This document shows positions 1 to 12,327 of a DNA stretch of 64,000 bases, in pieces. Made by a program: the position numbers and the translations under genes. Location of the stretch: contig OZ007572.1 in assembly GCA_963931925.1 (NCBI GenBank), positions 27,215,191 to 27,279,190 of the forward strand. Direction: 5' to 3'. This DNA comes from Onchidella celtica. Lineage: Eukaryota > Mollusca > Gastropoda > Systellommatophora > Onchidiidae. The notes below the pieces were generated by a model that was not told the origin of the DNA, made no database searches, and was given only the letters and a program-made list of their open reading frames with translations. How positions within the stretch are numbered: the stretch's first letter is position 1; each line of letters opens with the position of its first letter.

Positions 1-1597
1 TTTTTTTTTTGTTAGGCTCTTCTCTGAATTTTCCGGCGTCTTTGTCAGCAGCTCATGAAATACAAACGCACACAAGAGCATCAGAAAATTGGCCCTCCCC
101 CTCATTAGCGGGCCTGGAAACGGGGAGCAAAATTTAATCCCTTTTTAATCTGTTTTTCTCCAGCCCACTTAAGCACGGGGGCCCCCAGGCATATTGCTTT
201 CACGCTCCCCGTGACACTTACCGGCGGTTTTATTTCCCTTTTGTTTCTTTTTTTAAAATGTGAATCTCTCATCTATGTGTACACAGGATTTCAAAACGAA
301 AAGCGCATTAAACTGCCTCAGTTTTGAAGAGATACGATTTTCTGATATTTATTTACTTTTTTTTTTTTTTAACATTTATTTATTTATTTATTTATTTACG
401 TGGAGTTTGCGGTTTGGCTTGTCGAGCAAGAAATTTTGCCGTTGACCTGCTAGCACTTGCTTCTTCTTTATCAGCTGGACAGAGAAAACCCTACCACCGT
501 TAGGCTGGGTTTTCATGTGTACGGAAACGGCAGCGGCAGAGATCCATCAAGTAAGGAGGAGAAGGAGTGTTTGCCTACACAGGAAAATATTCTTTCTATT
601 TCACTGCAGGGATTATTTTTTTTTTGGACGTGTCCGTTACCATTTCAGTTTCCGGGCACATTAGAACCCAGCTTAACGCTTCTTGTTGGGCCAGCTTCTT
701 ACAAAACCCTCAGCATTCATTTTGAGAAGACAGGCAACAAAATTACCGAACGCCCTCGGGGAGGGATTAGGGGGCGCGAATGTGTGGGGATTTTTTTGTT
801 TTGTTTTTAAATTAATTGAAATTGTAGCCGAGAATGATGCAGAATTTTGAAATGGAGATTCATTATTGTGTAATTGGTAACCTTTTGTCGTTGTTGTTGT
901 TGTTGTTTGATTTTAATCGTACACGAGAGATGCCCCTCTCTTTGCTTGGTAGCTGCTCTTAACTGCACCTCCCCTTTAATCCTATTTTACATTCGGCTGG
1001 GGGGATGCTATGCTGAAGAGGCTGTTGTTAGGGAAGCGTGGTAGTTTACATTACAAGCCATTGCTGACCAGTGAACACAACTCCGTATTTTCCCAATGTT
1101 TGGCTTTGTCAGTAGAATACGCGCCTCTAACAGCAGATGAAAAGAGTGAGTGTCTGGGGTCAGTCAGAACCCCAAGTGTGAAATAGGGTTAATAAAAACA
1201 GTGTTGTTGCGTTTTCTTTTCGTCTTCTTGTTCTTCTCCTGTGTTTACAGACTACGCGTGTATGTGTGTAAATCTGTTACGTGAAATGAAAGTCGCCGGA
1301 ACAACTCATTATTTTGTAATATTATCACCGGTCCTCACCGCTGTTTGTGGAAGATCTCGAATTTCTGGATGGGTGAATGCGGGCACGGTGCAAATCCGGG
1401 ATAAGCTGGAAAAACTAATTAGTTCCAGAGTTCAAGAGTTGATTTTTTTGTTGTATAAATATAATTATTCAAATGTACAAATTTGTTATAGGCAGCGAGG
1501 AGCGGAGAGGGTGGGTGACTGAGTGCGATCTCTTAAGGTGACCTTGAAGTTTTGTCTTTGCTTTGCGGCTTAACCCGTGTCCGAATGAATCCTGGAT
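1..1597. other. Non-coding flank, no gene recognised
   Basis: AT-rich sequence with short T runs. The open frames are short and show no domain, no codon periodicity and no convincing splice context. A 5' untranslated exon of the downstream Elk gene could lie here but nothing in the sequence marks one. Confidence 0.5.
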
Positions 1598-2010
1598 CTA
1601 TTAGAGTTACTAGCCTCTGCTCTAAGGTAACATTTGTTCTTCTATTTAACCTTTACTCTCAGTGTTTGGAGCACCCAGCCCGTGGAATTGTGTCACTTTA
1701 TTGCAGTTAGTTTGATAAGCCGTAGTTTAATTACTGGTTGCTAAAAACCTAGACATCACAAAACGGGCTGGCTGTTCATGGCAAGGGCAGGTTTAAAAAT
1801 ACTTGGGTCTATTAGATTTGCTAGCATTTTGGTCGGAGGTAACATTAATTTTTTCTTCTGTTTAACCTTTCAGCGCGGTGTTTGGAGCACTCCGCCCGCG
1901 AATCGTGTCACTGTTTTGCAGTTAATTTGATAAGCTGTTGTTTAATGACTCACTGCCAAAAACCTAGACATCGCAAAATAGGCCGGGCGCTCGGGGCAGG
2001 TTTAAAAATA
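1598..2010. repeat. Diverged two-unit tandem duplication, about 211-bp period
   Basis: The block starting CTATTAG at 1598 is repeated starting CTATTAG at 1809. Shared landmarks in the same order are a TTTAACCTTT tract, GTGTTTGGAGCAC, TGTCACT, a TTTGATAAGC segment, AAAACCTAGACATC and GGTTTAAAAAT. The units differ by many substitutions and small indels, so the duplication is old. No coding signal is seen. Confidence 0.75.
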
Positions 2011-3420
2011 ACATACATTGGACCGCAGGCAATGACAGAATTTATGGAGAGGAAAAATACAGCGTAACCACAGCATTATGTTTTATAGTTTAAAAAATCA
2101 GACAACAGATAATGCAGAAAAATGAAAAACTAGGGTCTGTTGATTTTTTCTGTTGTTGTTAACGGTTTCGTATACCCGAAAAGCGAGAAAAGACTTAAAT
2201 GTTGCCTTGATAATGAAAGGGATGTAAACAAAAGGGAACTAAAAAAAAAAAAAAAACCAGGCACAGACGAGACCACGCCCCATCCCCCTCTCCACCCACC
2301 CCCTTCCTCCTTGCTCATCAAGTGCTGACACCCTTCTCTGAATTATGGGTTCAAGTATTAAATTTACCCCTTCCCCTCCCCAAACCCGACCACCACCCCA
2401 GCGCTCCCCCCTGTGTTTTACTTTGGCGTGGTGAAAGAAAGAAAGAGAGGGTGACGAGCCGGGCCCAGCAGGTTTAGGAAATTGGGTAGACTTATCAACA
2501 TGCAACAGCTTGTGTGCGCCACAATAACACGGGCGAAAGTCAAAACAGTGAGATAACTTATCCAGCTAAGGGTGAGCGCATTTTATAATATTGCGACCTC
2601 AGGCTGCTGCTGCCATGCCACAGAGGATACGGGCAAAGCAAGAAAGCAGCGTGATAATGGGAGTTAAAATATTATAACCTCTCTTTCTTCCTCCCTCCTT
2701 CCCTATCTTTCCCCACCCCCCTTTCCCATCTCCCCAACGCTTAGACCAGCTCCGTCACCCACCACCCGTTGGGAGGTTTCATAAGAAAACGACATTGTGT
2801 TTCTGATTAACCGGACAAATTACAATGGCACGAGCGTAACACCTAAAATTCAAAGGAACAGATGTCACCCTGGAATGTACAATGGTATTATATTGATTTC
2901 TGTAAGAAACGGCGTCGGCACTGTGGTAAAACAATCTCTGCTGACACTAGAAGGACAAGCTGCGAGTTTGGGGGCTGTGGGAAACCTATGGAATTACTAA
3001 GAGACTCAGACTGACTGGTCGCTAAACATGTTTGACACGTTTCTCTTGGAATAGAAATTCACTGTCTTTATGCTGAATGCTCAAAATATCACCGGTTTAA
3101 GCCGAAAACAAGATGACAGTGAGTTTTAAGGATCTGTTTCAAAATGTATACATGCTATAATAGGGCAGGATGGGGCGAAGGTCGGGGTAGAGAAATGACA
3201 CACTGCACTGGTCGATAATAATTTTCAAATCGGTGATGATTCCTAGCATCTTTCACCCCCCCCCCCCCGCCCACACCAAGGAATTATTGAAAATCGTTAC
3301 CGACTAAGGGCAGTGTGTCAGTCGTGTTTTGCCACTGGTCACCAACTCCATACCGGAGTGTTTAAAAAATAAATGTGTAAAGATATGAACGTATGTGTTT
3401 ATAATAATAATGTGGATGTA
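2011..3420. other. Non-coding, no gene recognised
   Basis: Contains homopolymer and purine/pyrimidine-rich tracts, including an A run near 2240 and a C run near 3256-3269. Overlapping short frames on both strands around 2130-2500 arise from low-complexity composition. Confidence 0.5.
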
Positions 3421-3633
3421 TGGGGTGGAGGTGGATATGTGTGTGTGTGTATGTAAGAGAGAGAGAAAGAGAGAAACTGAGAGCGAAACATGCTATGGGA
3501 GAATATTAGAGAGAGCGAAATAAAATGCTGTGAGAGAAAGAGAGTCAGAGAAATATGCTATGGGAATGGGAGAGAGAGAAAGAGAGAGAGAGAGAGAGAA
3601 AAGAAAAGAAAAGAGAGAGTCAAAGAATGATAC
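3421..3633. repeat. GT then GA-rich microsatellite
   Basis: A short GT run at about 3437-3450 is followed by interrupted (GA)n tracts to 3633, with an imperfectly repeated phrase around GAAA(C/T)ATGCTATGGGA. Confidence 0.8.
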
Positions 3634-3905
3634 CCGGGGTGCGAATTCAGCCGCTGCTAAGATAGCAGCACCCCAATGTTGAAGTCCTTGCTCACATCAC
3701 ACTTGTTTGAAAACTCGCACAGATAATGTCCGGGGTTTCGATAAACATCTTGTGTATAAACATGCCAGATTGGTAGACAAATAATTTACCCATCAGTGAT
3801 TGGAGTGTGCCAAAACAACGTTCACGCGAGAACATAACAAAAAAGATAACAAAAAAAAACAAAGTAAAAAAGGTAAGTTCGTGTTGGAAATTGGTGAGCT
3901 GGTAA

Positions 3906-4040
3906 TTAAAATTAATTACCTCCCGGGTCCTCCTACTGGCCTGTCATTCTGTTCTATTCTGTCTTTCGTCTTGCCTTTTCCTAGCTACAGTGTGTCCCTT
4001 ATCGTGTCGACGTGTTTGCTCCAAACCCAAACTCAAACAT
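3906..4040 (+). repeat. SINE-like dispersed repeat with CAAACTC-type tail, copy 1
   Basis: A pyrimidine-rich body (TTCTGTCTTTCGTCTTG) is followed by GTGTC...TATCGTGTCGACGTG and a tail CCAAACCCAAACTCAAAC. The same ordered blocks recur on the + strand at 16110-16270, 27660-27812 and 37925-38050. A shorter related 3' end occurs at 14843-14905 and 20430-20503. The conserved body plus short tandem 3' tail is typical of a SINE; no tRNA-like head is clear in these copies. Confidence 0.55.
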
Positions 4041-4953
4041 GAAACCTCGCGGATGTTTTGTAAAGATAAACATAGCTTGAGACCAAATTGTGGACGGTGT
4101 AGTTAGAAGTTATGATTACGCAACGGAATAAACTGGTGTCTGTAACACGCCTACGTGAGTTCTTTCGTAAGGTGGAAGCCGAGGAGTTAATCGTTTAATA
4201 CTTGCCAAAGCCGAATTAATGGTTTAATGCATCTTCCCCCCGCCCCCCCTTACACATACACTGCCGAATTGGCCTTGTACATTATTTTCTTCACACTTTT
4301 GTCCAATTAATTATGACATATTCAGTTTGACAAATTTATGTAATATTTTATAATCCATGTAGAACGTTTATTTATATATATGCCTTTTTTGGCATAAGTC
4401 TGATTCTATGCCATTGTCGTAGATCAGTGACGATATAATTTATTGTTTAAATTTTCATTCTATTGATTTGTTTTTACCCTCAAATAGGCCCTGGCCATGT
4501 CTGCACTTTGCACTAACCTAATTTTTTGTGCCGGTTTCTTGCCGTATGAAGTGTGTCCTGTGAACATTTAGAGCAGTCACGTTTCCGCCACCTCCCATAC
4601 AACCACTTCCTTTGCTATAGGCATTTCAAAGGGTACCAATCAATAATAAAGTGGTTGTAATTCAACGGTCGTCTCCCCTCATCAGTGAGCTTTCGCCTAG
4701 GCGGAACTGTGTAAAATGTGGACTTCTAGCTCAGCATGCCACTGACAAAAGAAGAGTGCCGCCATAGATGCCAATGGTAATAGTTTTGTTTTGGACTTTT
4801 AAATCTCAAAGCGTTGTTCTTTTTGGTATTGGGACGAATGTTCGGGTCTGTTCAAGAAAACGTAGTCTCTCTAAGTGTGATCCAACAAGTCACGAGCTTC
4901 CTTGTAAGTAATTAATACTGAGGGGGCTAAAACATTCTGGATTTCTGGATCCC
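4041..4953. other. Non-coding, no gene recognised
   Basis: AT-rich single-copy-looking sequence with no supported frame. Two short C runs near 4237-4250 are the only notable composition. Confidence 0.5.
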
Positions 4954-5198
4954 TTAATTCCTGCCGGAGACGGGGGGGGGGGGGGGGGAGTGGGGCTGCA
5001 CTAGTGAGCTTTGCACCAACTGCCTCCACCCCTGGCGGTCATGGGCAAGGGTCTTGTGTGGCCAAGTTTTCCCCTGTCCATTCACTAATATCGTCCGTCC
5101 ATTTCTTTCTTTCTCTGCCCCGTCTTGCCACATGTCCATACCATTTCAACTTTCTTCTTTTTACTACTGTATTCAGAAGACCTTCAGAGTGACGCACA
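4954..5198 (-). mobile_element. LINE 3' fragment (C-terminal end of a non-LTR retrotransposon protein)
   Basis: Read on the minus strand, the translation shows KRRKLKWYGHVARRGRERKK followed by a W-T-D-D-I-S-E-W-T-G stretch. This lysine/arginine-rich, tryptophan-anchored tail is characteristic of the extreme C-terminus of many metazoan LINE ORF2 proteins. A second fragment with the same tail lies at 43831-44072 on the plus strand, and both end in a similar CTCCGG(C/A)AG(A/G)AATT sequence. The reading frame changes within the fragment and a long C/G run interrupts it, so it is dead. Only the last ~80 codons are present, fitting 5'-truncated insertion. Confidence 0.65.
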
Positions 5199-5747
5199 TG
5201 TTGGGCTAGAACCTAAAAAAAAGCACATAATAATAATGTATAGATAATCGGATTTAATTATGTATGGTAGTCGTTGGCGCCAGTGGGCGAGACAACTCTA
5301 TAACGTCATAACGGATGTTAGTTAGTCAGGTCAAATTCACATGGAATAACGGGAGAATGGACATCCGGTTTGGAAAATTAGTAACCATATTACTATTGTG
5401 CAGGTTAATGATCGAAACTCAATCTTCTTCCTCGTTGGAATATTCAGCGGAAAAGAGAACCGGAAATTTGACGCCATCCCATTGTTAGTTTTAAACTGCC
5501 TTTGTGTTTTCGTTCCGGTCGTGCTCGTTTTGTAACTTTTTGGCTGATTTGTTGGCAGTGACTGAAAAACAACAATACAACAAACATATTTACAGGGGCG
5601 GATCCAGCCTTCTGAGCTGACTGTCTTCCAGATAATATTTGGAAAGCAAAACCGGGTCGTCGGTACGAACGTAAATTTCATGAAAATATTGCCATGAGTT
5701 GTGTAAGTTTATATTTTAAGAATGTCTGATAGTGTTTGCTGAAGACG
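5199..5747. other. Non-coding, no gene recognised
   Basis: A 114-codon open frame on the minus strand (5337-5681) has no recognisable domain or homology and no neighbouring exon signals; I treat it as chance. Confidence 0.4.
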
Positions 5748-5870
5748 ATGCAGGACCCAGTGGGATAGAGCACACGGCTCAGATGTGAGAGGTCCCACGC
5801 TCGAATCTTATTCGACTTGGCCGTGTCTTTTAAGGCCCTCTCTCTTCGGGTATTCAAGCTTCGTCTCCAT
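5748..5870 (+). repeat. tRNA-derived SINE head
   Basis: The stretch CCCAGTGGGATAGAGCAC fits a Pol III A box. It is followed about 30 bases later by GCTCGAATCTT, close to the B-box consensus GGTTCGANNCC. The spacing and intervening CTCAGATGTGAG hairpin-like sequence match a tRNA D-arm/anticodon-arm/T-arm layout. The next part (GGCCGTGTCTTTTAAGGCCC) is like the post-tRNA body of invertebrate SINEs. It runs into a CATC microsatellite, probably grown from the SINE tail. Confidence 0.6.
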
Positions 5871-5955
5871 TAGAGAGCTGCAGTTTGTTATGGAAACAGG
5901 CACTAGACTGTGTCCCAGCATTTGGGATACGGATTGCAGCTGCAAAACCCGGTCC

Positions 5956-6175
5956 ACCTATCCATCCATTCATCTGTCCATCCATGCATCCATGCATCCA
6001 TCCATCCATCCATCCATCCATCCATCCATCCATCCACCCATCCATCCACCCATCCAGCCACCCGTCCGCCAATCCACCCACCCACCCATCCATCCGTCCG
6101 TCCGTCCGTCCGTCCGTCGGTCCGTCCATCCGTCCGTCCATCCATCCACCCACCCATCCATCAATCCATCTATCT
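5956..6175. repeat. CATC/CCGT tetranucleotide microsatellite
   Basis: Interrupted (CATC)n changes to (CCGT)n near 6093-6135 and returns to CATC. All forward frames stay open for long stretches (His-Pro-Ser-Ile type repeats), which is a property of the repeat and not evidence of a gene. Confidence 0.95.
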
Positions 6176-8116
6176 TGTGCTCATTGGTAGGGCAGGTATA
6201 TGCACCATACGTTTTTGGCATGTGCTAGAGCATTGAATTTCTGACACGGATTAAAGCGGCCACATTTGATATTTATATAACTACACTCGCCTGCGCATTT
6301 TTATTTTATTTAATGTTAAATCAAGCAGCTCCTCTGCTCTTCACGTCCCATATTAAACTCCTCCCCCCACCCACACTTCTTTTTTTTAATATTATACTCC
6401 ACTCTTTCTCCCGTGGATAAAGCTCCCTTAACGATATATATTTTCCAGTCTTAGCGGTATAGATACGCACATGTTTGCTTGGGCAGCTCATTAACCCTAT
6501 GCCACAAACACACCGTAAGTTCTTCCTATTACTGGAAAAAAGCCGAAATTAGGGGGAGTTTAAATCTCGTTGAAATCCAATTTACAACAACAACAAAAAA
6601 AAATGCATCCACGAAAAAAAACCGCAAGAGTAGGAAAATAGTGCTAAGCTTTAATTTGAAAAGAAATTGCATTAACGAGGGGAAAAGGGCAGAAAAAATA
6701 ACTGATAGCCTTAATTTTGTGAAATACAAAAAGGAAAGTGAACGAATTTGATAAAAGAGCAGAAAAAAGAACTAGACAAACGCGAGGGACTCTTAAGGCA
6801 ATTGCTGTTTACAGAAGCCAATTTGGCCGTGCTTGAGGGTAAGTTCAGCTAGCCACGCGCGGCGGGTGGGGGCTGTTTCAGAGGTAGGCACGCGGGGGTC
6901 ACACGCAGGGGTCAGGGATATGTGTCCCGAAAGTGGAGACAGATTAGGTGAATGAGAGACGGATGGAATGCAACAGCGCCTTGTTTTTTTTTTCTTCTGT
7001 TTTTTGTTGTTGTTTTTTTCCCTGGCATGAAGACTTCAAGCTGTTACCTCTCACTACGATTGTGCCACGCGCCCTGCTGCTATTAATGTAGTCGTTATCG
7101 TGCTGCTGGTAGGAAAGGGGTAAAATGGTACAAGTAGGGGGGGGGGGGGAGCGCTGGACGTGGCATAGCTGGGAAGCAATTATTTCGTCTATCGTTAACC
7201 TTTTTTTTTAGGCAGTCGCCGCCCTTAGGCTCCAAATTTTCTGTAATCGCCACCCCCCCCCCTTTAAAAAAACAAACAAACCTACTCAGAGTCAGACCCA
7301 ACAGATACATTTCACAAGAAAGCAGACTGGACACAAGTTGTGATGTTAAGTTTTTCATCAAGGCATTACTAATGACAGTCGGCATGTTGGCGATTCATTA
7401 TAAAACAGAAAGCATTCTTTATTAATTGCACTGACAAAAAAAGAATAAACCTTTCCTATTCATAAAACCTATCTATACAATCGTGAAGTTGAACAAGTCA
7501 GTAGCTGTCCTGTTCATTGTTGTCGCCATTGTGTTGTAATCCCCCCCCCCCCCGCTCCCAACTCCCTGGATATCAAAATCGTCCCGGGGGGGGGGGGGCA
7601 ATATCCCCCACGTTGAGCACCACTGATCTAAACGCACTTACTGCACCGACTTCGGATCACTTTCAACTTCTGGACACGGAAGAAAGGTAGGAAGTCAAGG
7701 GAAAGTGGGCGTTTCTTCCTAAGAGCTTTTGAAGGATAATAATATTTTATATCATACGTGTGCGCGTACAAGATAAATCTCTAGAGGTGCTACTGGAAAA
7801 AGGTTTCTGTGCAATATTTTGCGGATGCGCATTACAACGATGGAGTGGGCGTGGTGTTTGAGAGAGTGAATTTACTGTACCCACAAATGAAATGCTCATT
7901 CGCCCTTATCTCAGCATGGTTTCATCTCAGATAATCGTGTACAAGCCACCCTGATGTTGCAGGGACTTGATGGATACAATAATCTTCATTTTCCTTTCAT
8001 GTCGAGTCGTCTTTGAGTCTCTTTTAGTGTCTGTAGCATTCGTTTGGTCTTATCATAAGCCGTTGGTCTCTCCCACAATCTATAGTTTGATGACATTAAC
8101 AAGAGGTGTCTTTGCA
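6176..8116. other. Non-coding, with a possible hAT end near 7594
   Basis: Holds poly-G and poly-C runs (7137-7149, 7252-7262, 7542-7553, 7585-7597). Around 7600-7615 the minus strand reads CAGTGGTGCTCAACGTGGGG, a typical start of a hAT-superfamily terminal repeat; the partner end was not found. No gene is supported. Confidence 0.4.
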
Positions 8117-9377
8117 GAGCCCTACAGGAGTGAATGGTTGTGAGAATACAGAGTCCTAAGGGAGTGGATGGTTGTGAGAAAACAGAGCCCCGCGGGAGTG
8201 AATGGTTGTGAGAAAACAGAGCCTTACGGGAGTGGATGGTTGTGAGAAAACCGAGCCCTACGGGAGTGGATGGTTGCAAGAAAACAGAGCCCTACGGGAG
8301 TGGATGGTTGCGAGAAAACAGAGCCTTACGGGAGTAGATGGTTGTGAGAAAACAGAGCACCACGGGAGTGGATGGTTGTGAGAAAACAGAGTCCTACGGG
8401 AGTGGATGGTTGGTGAGAAAACAGGGCCCCACAGGAGTGGATGGTTGTTGAGAAAACAGAGTCCCACGGGAGTGGATGGTTGGTGAGAAAACAGAGCCCC
8501 ACGGGAGTGGATGGTTGCAAGAAAACAGAGCCCCACGGGAGTGGATGGTTGTGAGAAAACAGAGCCACACGGGAGTGGATGGTTGTGAGAAAACAGAGCC
8601 CCACGGGAGTGGATGGTTGTGAGAAAACAGAGCCCCACGGGAGTGGATGGTTGTAAGAAAACCGAGCCCCACGAGAGAGGATGGTTGCGAGAAAACAGAG
8701 CCTTGCGGGAGTGGATGGTTGTGAGAAAACAGAGTCCAACGGGAGTGGATGGTTGTGAGAAAACAGAGCCCCACGAGAGTGGATGGTTGCGAGAAAACAG
8801 AGCCTTACGGGGGTGGATGGTTGTGAGAAAACAGAGTCCCACGGGAGTGGATGGTTGCGAGAAAACAGAGCCTTACGGGAGTGGATGGTTGTGAGAAAAC
8901 AGAGTCCCACGGGAGTGGATGGTTGTGAGAAAACAGAGCCCCACGAGAGTGGATGGTTGCGAGAAAACAGAGCCTTACGGGAGTGGATGGTTGTGAGAAA
9001 ACCGAGTCCAACGGGAGTGGATGGATGTGAGAAAACAGAGCCCCACGGGAGTGGATGGTTGTGAGAAAACAGAGCCCCACGGGAGTGGATGGTTGGTGAG
9101 AAAACAGAGCACCACGGGAGTGGATGGTTGCAAGAAAACAGAGCCCCACGGGAGTGGATGGTTGTGAGAAAACAGAGTCCTACGGGAGTGGATGGCTGAT
9201 GAGAAAACAGAGCCCCACGGGAGTGGATGGTTGTGAGAAAACAGAGTCCTACGGGAGTGGGTGGCTGATGAGAAAACAGAGCCCCACGGGAGTGGATGGT
9301 TGTGAGAAAACAGAGCCTTACGGGAGTGGATGGTTGTGAGAAAACAGAGCCTTACGGGAGTGGATGGTTGTGAGAAG
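8117..9377. repeat. 34-bp minisatellite, about 37 units
   Basis: Unit GGATGGTTGTGAGAAAACAG + AGCCCCACGGGAGT (34 bp), repeated head to tail with point variants (CCCCAC/CTTAC/TCCTAC, TTGTGAG/TTGCGAG/TTGGTGAG) and a few 35-bp units. Because 34 is not a multiple of three, every frame cycles through all phases; the unit lacks stops on the minus strand, giving open frames up to 194 codons with no start-site, domain or splice context. I read these as artefacts of the repeat. Confidence 0.95.
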
Positions 9378-10644
9378 ACTGAACGAAAGTCTGGTTGCGC
9401 GCTGAATCAAGTTTGTTTCGCTTCTGCTTTGACTCAGTGCGCGAGATCTGTCTTACTGCCAGCGGACCCAAGACAGTTTTGACGCGCCCGAACTAGTTAG
9501 ACAGATATTTAGGTCTTGCCACTGTGCGATGTCCCGTTGGTCTCCATAGTCCACATCTCACGCTGGAACCGAGACAAAACATACTTGACTCAGTGCGCCA
9601 TGGGCTAAAGGCGACTGGGATGGACAAGGAACGACAGAAACGTTCGGTTTCTGAGACTTTCTCTAGTATACCAGAGAGTTTGCATGTATAGTCTGCCTTA
9701 TTATGATCCACCCACCTCCAACCGGTGCCCATTCACATGTGTGGGTGTATTTTGAAACAGAGTTTAGATTAATAATTATTGCTTGTGTCTAAAAGACTTG
9801 GGATATGGAAATTTACGTTATAGATAAAGATGAACAGAGGAACGATTTGTCGTTGGCTCTTCTTTGTTCATTTTACCCCGAGCTGATTTTTTCACAGGAT
9901 GTGTGTGAGTGCGTTTGAGGTAAGGGGAAGAGGGGGGGGGGCATTCCCACCTCATGGCGCAGTAATTTGATTGAGTTGTCCTTGATTGGTAGTTATTTTC
10001 CTAAAATGGGGTCGTAACGAACGCATCTGGGGCTGGAATTTGGGAAGGAAGACCCAGGGAGGGAAGAGGGAGAGACACAGAACTGAAGGGAATGAGTTGT
10101 TGTTGTTTTTTTTCTGTTATGCCCAAGCTCGAACATCTTCACAGAACTGACCTGGAAAAAAAAAGTATATGACGCATCCGAGAGGACCACGGCCTGGGAA
10201 TTCAAACTATGATAGTCATAATGAAATCGAAATTATAACCCGTCCATTCAGTATTTATCATTGGCAGTTCAATTGATAAAAGAAAGGTTCTTTGCATGTG
10301 ATCTGTGAGTGCCCAAATTGTCCGTAGAAGGTCTCTGGTGACAGTTCTGGTAACAGTTCTTCAAGTTTGAACTATTTGCGGCGAATGTAAAAGAAATCAG
10401 TCCTTTAGGAACTGGGTCTTTAAAAAACTGTTGTTGTTTTTTTAAAGAGAGAGAGAAAAAAGTAAGTCCCGGGCCTCTGCTGTACAGATTTTATTCCTGG
10501 ATATTTGAATGAGCATCTTGATGGACGCAAACACCTTGATATGGGAGTCAAATTCGCTCCAGATTTCTTGATATCCGAATTATGTTAATGCATACACCCC
10601 CTGACGGGTTGACAGAATTAGGTTTTTCTGGCAATTTCCCTTGC
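9378..10644. other. Non-coding flank of the minisatellite
   Basis: No coding signal. The motif TTGACTCAGTGCGC occurs twice about 160 bp apart (near 9429 and 9587); each includes the AP-1 consensus TGACTCA. Confidence 0.45.
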
Positions 10645-10752
10645 CCCAGGGGGGATTTAGCCCCCCCCCCCCCCCCGGGAGTGGGGGCCGGGGGGGGGGA
10701 TGGCATGATATCCGAGGAATGTTATTTTTTTGAGGGTGGGGGGGGGGGGAAC
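10645..10752. repeat. Adjacent poly-C and poly-G tracts
   Basis: A run of about 16 C followed within a few bases by GGGAGTGGGGG, a 10-G run and, 50 bp on, a further 10-G run. The C and G tracts can pair into a hairpin, and the G-rich part has four G-runs compatible with a G-quadruplex. Confidence 0.75.
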
Positions 10753-10780
10753 GTCACATGCCGAGCCAGTGATAATAACT

Positions 10781-10960
10781 TCTCTCTCTCTTTCCGTCGT
10801 TCTCTCTGTCTGTCTCTCTCTCTGTCCTCCCCTCTGTCTCTTTCTCTCTCTTTCTCTCTCTCCTCGTCTCTGCTCTCCTGTGTTTGATTATCTCGTCATG
10901 TGTTTGTGTGTGTGAGAGAAAGAAAGACACACACACACACACACACACACTCACAGAGAG
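10781..10960. repeat. CT and CA microsatellites
   Basis: Interrupted (CT)n with CTGT steps from 10781 to 10866, then GTGT and a (CA)n run at about 10928-10950. Confidence 0.9.
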
Positions 10961-11243
10961 AAAGAGCAATAGAGAAATGAAGGTAACGATAGTCTTTGTT
11001 CTGTTCTTACAACTCTTTAGGTCCACACTTTTCTGCCCGGTATCTGGAAATGAATGTCGGGCGTTCATATACATCTATCTTTTCTAGTTGCGAAGGTTGG
11101 CTTTTTTTTTCTCTTTTATCTAACCAATAATGGCAAAAGAGTTTTATTTGAAGAGAGAATCTGTTTGTTTCATGCAGAACATTTTAAGTTTATGGCCCGC
11201 CTGGGGTGATGCCGGCGTTTTATATTGGATACGGAAAATGCAT
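10961..11243. other. Non-coding spacer
   Basis: No supported feature; lies between two microsatellite blocks. Confidence 0.5.
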
Positions 11244-11880
<637 letters not shown>

Positions 11881-12159
11881 TCCCCCGCCCACAAAAACAT
11901 CATTATGAATGACATAGACAAAATGGAGTAGGTCTATAGCAGGAAAAATGAAAGACATTCAGCTAGCGGAGACAGTGGAGTCAGACCAGAGATATATACA
12001 ACTTAAGGAAATACGAGTTTATTATTGAAAAGTGGAAACTGACGCTGGCGCCGGCGTGCCTGGGACCAGCAGTAATGAGGCATCGATCTGGCCCGGATCA
12101 TTGTCGTACAACTTCAAAAAATGTTTCTGTTTTCACGCTCTTATTATTGTTTTGTGTTG

Positions 12160-12160
<1 letters not shown>

Positions 12161-12221
<61 letters not shown>

Positions 12222-12265
12222 TTCTCTTTTTTCTCCCTATCCCTCCCTCCCTCTCTCCGGCTCGT

Positions 12266-12313
<48 letters not shown>

Positions 12314-12327
12314 CCTCTCTCTCACTG
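12161..12327. repeat. (CT)n microsatellite in two blocks
   Basis: Nearly pure CT runs at about 12163-12215 and 12270-12325, separated by a TTTTTCTCCC-rich spacer. Confidence 0.95.

Noticed and set aside
5785-6236. Overlapping 83-147 codon frames rich in His-Pro-Ser or Met-Asp-Gly
   Set aside because: All six arise from the CATC/CCGT microsatellite.
8258-9339. Multiple long repeat frames on both strands
   Set aside because: Direct product of the 34-bp minisatellite; no start context, splice signals or domain.
8117-9377. Possible CRISPR array
   Set aside because: Direct repeats have no unique spacers, and the genome is clearly eukaryotic.
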